A stretch of DNA of 7,403 nucleotides from assembly GCA_030679025.1 (NCBI GenBank), contig JAUXTV010000030.1, positions 1 to 7,403 on the forward strand, in the 5' to 3' direction. The notes beneath the pieces are model-generated. The model ran no database searches and had not been told where the DNA came from. It saw only the letters and a list, made by a program, of their open reading frames with translations. Position numbers and translations under genes: made by a program. Every line of letters begins with the position of its first letter. Positions within the stretch are counted from its first letter, which is position 1. The DNA is from Candidatus Woesearchaeota archaeon. Its GTDB lineage: Archaea > Nanobdellota > Nanobdellia > SCGC-AAA011-G17 > UBA489. Shown one piece after another: positions 5,735-7,403 of this stretch.

Positions 5735-5750
5735 CTTAAATAGATTGCTA
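5735..5750 (-). promoter_or_regulatory. Leaderless promoter of the channel gene
   Basis: TATTTAAG at 5735-5742 (minus strand), preceded by a BRE-like AGCAATC, ends 22 nt before the ATG at 5712. It sits inside the 39-nt gap between two same-strand genes, so these are probably separate transcription units despite their closeness. There is no Shine-Dalgarno site before the ATG. Confidence 0.6.
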
Positions 5751-5751
5751 A

Positions 5752-6309
5752 TTATTTTCGTAACTTCTTGATACTAATGATTATCAACAACACTAATTCA
5801 ATGCCTATCACAAGAACACGCATTAATTTGCTCATATTCGAGAAGTATCTCATAGTGCCATAAGCCATCAACAAAATACCTCCAAACATCATTCCTGAGC
5901 CAACAACTTCTAAGCCCATAAACAAGCCAAGAATAATGGCTATTAAACCTAAAGGCGTAACAATATAGAAAACATTTCGATTGTATTTTTGCAATGCTTG
6001 ATCAAAGTCTCTTTGGCAATAGTTACATTCCTTAAAGCTTGTCTGGCATCCTTTGTCATCTACATTATAGTCAGGCATGCCTTTTGCATCAAAGCATTGG
6101 TCAATAAGTGTTCGTTCTTGTACAGTTAAGTTATAAGGAGAACATTGTTCAGGGTACACAGGATAAGTTTTTTCAGGATAAGGACGTGCAGATTGTTTGC
6201 AGAAATCTTCATACTTAGGCTCTACATATAAGGCATCAACTAAAAGTCCAACAAAAAAAGCAGAGAGAAGTGCTAAGGCAACAACCATGGCTACTTCTTT
6301 GACTTTCAT
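5752..6309 (-). CDS. Four-TM membrane protein with a six-cysteine extracytoplasmic domain
   Basis: The 185-residue product starts with one hydrophobic span (about 6-27), followed by a soluble loop of about 85 residues, then three spans (about 113-131, 135-151 and 163-180) and a basic tail (KKLRK). The loop holds all six cysteines of the protein: C37, C56, C72, C88, C95 and C98, the last two as a CNYC pair. The basic start and basic end place both termini in the cytoplasm and the Cys-rich loop outside, where up to three disulfides could form. The style (Cys-rich loop, then a YNRNVFYI-like entry to a Gly-rich TM region) resembles uncharacterised membrane proteins I associate with DPANN archaea; no function is known to me. 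Its ATG lies 21 nt after a TATA box. Confidence 0.7.
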   Translation of the reverse strand: MKVKEVAMVVALALLSAFFVGLLVDALYVEPKYEDFCKQSARPYPEKTYPVYPEQCSPYNLTVQERTLIDQCFDAKGMPDYNVDDKGCQTSFKECNYCQRDFDQALQKYNRNVFYIVTPLGLIAIILGLFMGLEVVGSGMMFGGILLMAYGTMRYFSNMSKLMRVLVIGIELVLLIIISIKKLRK

Positions 6310-6330
6310 AGAGGTGTTAGGAGAATGAAT

Positions 6331-6352
6331 CTTTTAAAGCTTTGCTTTTCTA
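6331..6352 (-). promoter_or_regulatory. Leaderless promoter of the four-TM protein gene
   Basis: Minus strand CTTTAAAAG (6331-6339), preceded by the A-rich TAGAAAAGCAAAG, makes a BRE/TATA pair whose end lies 21 nt before the ATG at 6309. The sequence is close to the promoter of the beta-propeller gene (TAGAAAAGCTTTTAAAGGAT). The bases just before the ATG are pyrimidine-rich and carry no Shine-Dalgarno site. Confidence 0.65.
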
Positions 6353-6359
6353 ACAGTTT

Positions 6360-6845
6360 CTAACCAACATAAGGATTCTTGGTAGGTTTCTTGTCTTCCT
6401 GTTGTTTCCAGTGTTCAGGTAAGCGTGCTATAAAAGTTGCGTAGATTTTTTTCAAAGAAATCCATTGTTTGAAAGTTTCATAAATATAGTGTGCATCTTG
6501 TTTTTCATCGCCTTGCAAGTCCAAAACAAAAGAGGTTCGTTCCAAAGCAATCATTTGTTGTAAGAGATCTCCTATCTTGAGTTTCTCATCGCTGGAAAAA
6601 AAAGAACTTTCTCGCATAAGGACTAAAGATCCAGGATTAGGCTGTAATAAAGCTTGAAGATAATTGACCGCATTACCAATGCGATCTGCTATGCGACGTC
6701 GAATAAATCGTAAAGGAAAATCTAAAGAAACTAAAGAAGCTGAGATATAGAGAAGTTCAAATTCATTGTTCAAGTCGTGGTAAGCAGGAAGAGTATACTT
6801 CTTTTGCAAGGCTTCGTATGCTTTTGGCAAATCTTTGATATCCAT
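6360..6845 (-). CDS. Small helical protein of unknown function
   Basis: The 161-residue product has no signal peptide, no membrane span and no cysteine, so it is probably a soluble cytoplasmic protein. It is predicted to be almost all helix. Notable parts are YTLPAYHDLNNEFELLYI (17-34), a very basic helix FIRRRIADRIG (47-57), QALLQPNPGSL (64-74) and a final helix that ends in a Lys-rich tail. The N-terminal block (LP.Y.DLN.EFEL) followed by a basic helix is reminiscent of an uncharacterised archaeal family, but I cannot name a domain. It precedes the four-TM protein gene by 50 nt on the same strand, yet that gene has its own promoter. The ATG stands 21 nt after a TATA box, supporting a leaderless start. 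Confidence 0.7.
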   Translation of the reverse strand: MDIKDLPKAYEALQKKYTLPAYHDLNNEFELLYISASLVSLDFPLRFIRRRIADRIGNAVNYLQALLQPNPGSLVLMRESSFFSSDEKLKIGDLLQQMIALERTSFVLDLQGDEKQDAHYIYETFKQWISLKKIYATFIARLPEHWKQQEDKKPTKNPYVG

Positions 6846-6866
6846 AGGATATATATGAAAAAGGAG

Positions 6867-6886
6867 TTTATAAAATTAACTTATTG
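6867..6886 (-). promoter_or_regulatory. Leaderless promoter of the 161-residue protein gene
   Basis: Minus strand TTTTATAAA (6867-6875), with a purine-rich BRE-like AATAAG upstream, ends 21 nt before the ATG at 6845. Confidence 0.6.
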
Positions 6887-6978
6887 ATCGCTGGGCTGAT
6901 AAGTACTTGTTTGAAGTAAATCTAAAATAAACAATTAGAAATGACTAACAGCTAGGTCAGCGTCGAAGCATACTAATT

Positions 6979-7000
6979 TGTTCATTTATTAAGAGGAACA
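6979..7000. promoter_or_regulatory. Inverted repeat upstream of the methyltransferase TATA box
   Basis: TGTTC (6979-6983) and GAACA (6996-7000) form an inverted repeat with a 12-nt spacer that ends directly at the TATA box (7001-7008). The position suits an operator overlapping the BRE. The arms are only 5 bp, so chance is a real possibility. Confidence 0.2.
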
Positions 7001-7008
7001 TATTTAAA
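6991..7008 (+). promoter_or_regulatory. Leaderless promoter of the methyltransferase gene
   Basis: TATTTAAA (7001-7008), preceded by the purine-rich BRE-like AAGAGGAACA, ends 22 nt before the ATG at 7031. An ATG at 7011 opens only a 9-codon frame and would lie upstream of the expected transcript start. The rest of the 185-bp divergent gap (about 6887-6978) shows no convincing gene or structured RNA. Confidence 0.65.
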
Positions 7009-7030
7009 TCATGGGTTCTGTATTTTTTAC

Positions 7031-7403
7031 ATGTCAGTAGGAAGAGATTTAGATAAAAAAGTTATAGCAAGAATTAGAGAGAAGCTTATTGCATTGGTAA
7101 ATAAAACTTTAAAAGATAAAGAAGTGGGTTCTAAAATAATTAGGATGCTCAACTCATATAAGTTAAGTGTAGAAGACCTTAAAAGAGAAGTTTTATCATA
7201 TACTATTGATAAGGCAGAATCTGGTTACGATAATAAAAGATATCAGAAAGTCATTGCTCGCCAAGCACTATTCTTTCATAATTTAGTTTCTGGAACTTAC
7301 CATAGGAAAAGACATGATCTAACTCTACAATTTTTAAAATATATTAAAGCAGAAACATTGATAGATATAGGTTATGGTGTTCCAGGACCATACTTAATTA
7401 GCT
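7031..7403 (+). CDS. SAM-dependent methyltransferase, N-terminal part (3' end outside window)
   Basis: An open frame of 124 codons runs from ATG 7031 to the right edge without a stop. Residues 1-105 are Lys/Arg-rich and helical, forming a lead-in domain with conserved-looking RQALFFHNLVSGTYHRKRH at 77-95. Residues 109-121 (TLIDIGYGVPGPY) match motif I of class I Rossmann-fold methyltransferases: a hydrophobic strand, an acidic residue (Asp112) and the Gly-rich loop (G114, G116, G119) that binds S-adenosylmethionine. Later motifs and the substrate-recognition part are outside the window, so the target (RNA, protein, lipid or small molecule) cannot be told. The start is the first in-frame ATG and fits a leaderless promoter 22 nt upstream. 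The gene is AT-rich, like the TrmB gene. Confidence 0.7.
   Translation, partial: MSVGRDLDKKVIARIREKLIALVNKTLKDKEVGSKIIRMLNSYKLSVEDLKREVLSYTIDKAESGYDNKRYQKVIARQALFFHNLVSGTYHRKRHDLTLQFLKYIKAETLIDIGYGVPGPYLIS

Noticed and set aside
6886..6966. Locally GC-richer patches (CGCTGGGCTGA and GGTCAGCG) as a possible structured RNA
   Set aside because: Only about 5 bp can pair (CGCTG with CAGCG) over a long AT-rich loop, and no C/D-box, H/ACA or tRNA signature was found.
7011..7040. ATG at 7011 upstream of the methyltransferase
   Set aside because: It is in another frame and stops after nine codons; it also lies before the expected transcription start.

Overview
The window looks like a piece of an AT-rich archaeal chromosome, most likely from a DPANN lineage such as Woesearchaeota or Pacearchaeota. 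The domain call rests on sequence: TATA boxes with A-rich upstream BRE-like stretches lie about 21-22 nt before many start codons. It also rests on a TrmB-family regulator, a COG4880-type secreted beta-propeller protein, and two small proteins that resemble uncharacterised DPANN families. The lineage is inferred from protein style only; there is no rRNA or other marker gene.

Layout, left to right. Positions 1-228 (+) hold the C-terminal tail of a membrane-anchored surface protein cut by the window edge. A possible 51-residue ORF overlaps its stop codon (228-383). On the minus strand at 428-2620 is a 730-residue lipoprotein with a beta-propeller. Upstream of it, also on the minus strand, is a TrmB-type regulator (2719-3459). 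The regulator is divergent from a small single-span membrane protein with a calcium-loop motif (3578-3916, +). The gap between those two promoters holds a perfect 16-bp palindrome. After a convergent T-rich terminator zone, four minus-strand genes follow: a lipoprotein of unknown function (3974-4846), a two-TM potassium-channel-like protein (4855-5712), a four-TM six-cysteine protein (5752-6309) and a small soluble helical protein (6360-6845). A divergent 185-bp gap leads to the start of a SAM-dependent methyltransferase (7031 to the right edge, +), which is cut off.

Functionally, most of the window encodes cell-envelope proteins: two lipoproteins, an ion channel, two further membrane proteins and a surface-anchor tail. 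The channel and the downstream lipoprotein are 8 nt apart and are the best operon candidate, although the lipoprotein may also have its own internal promoter. The TrmB regulator is best placed to control itself and the divergent small membrane protein. Five genes appear to be leaderless, one has a strong Shine-Dalgarno site, and the beta-propeller gene has a short leader.

No tRNA, rRNA, CRISPR array, insertion sequence or integrase was seen. The most noteworthy points are the divergent TrmB/palindrome module, the channel with a Ser-Gln-Gly-Tyr-Gly filter and an orphan helical C-terminal domain next to a lipoprotein, and the uniform leaderless promoter architecture.
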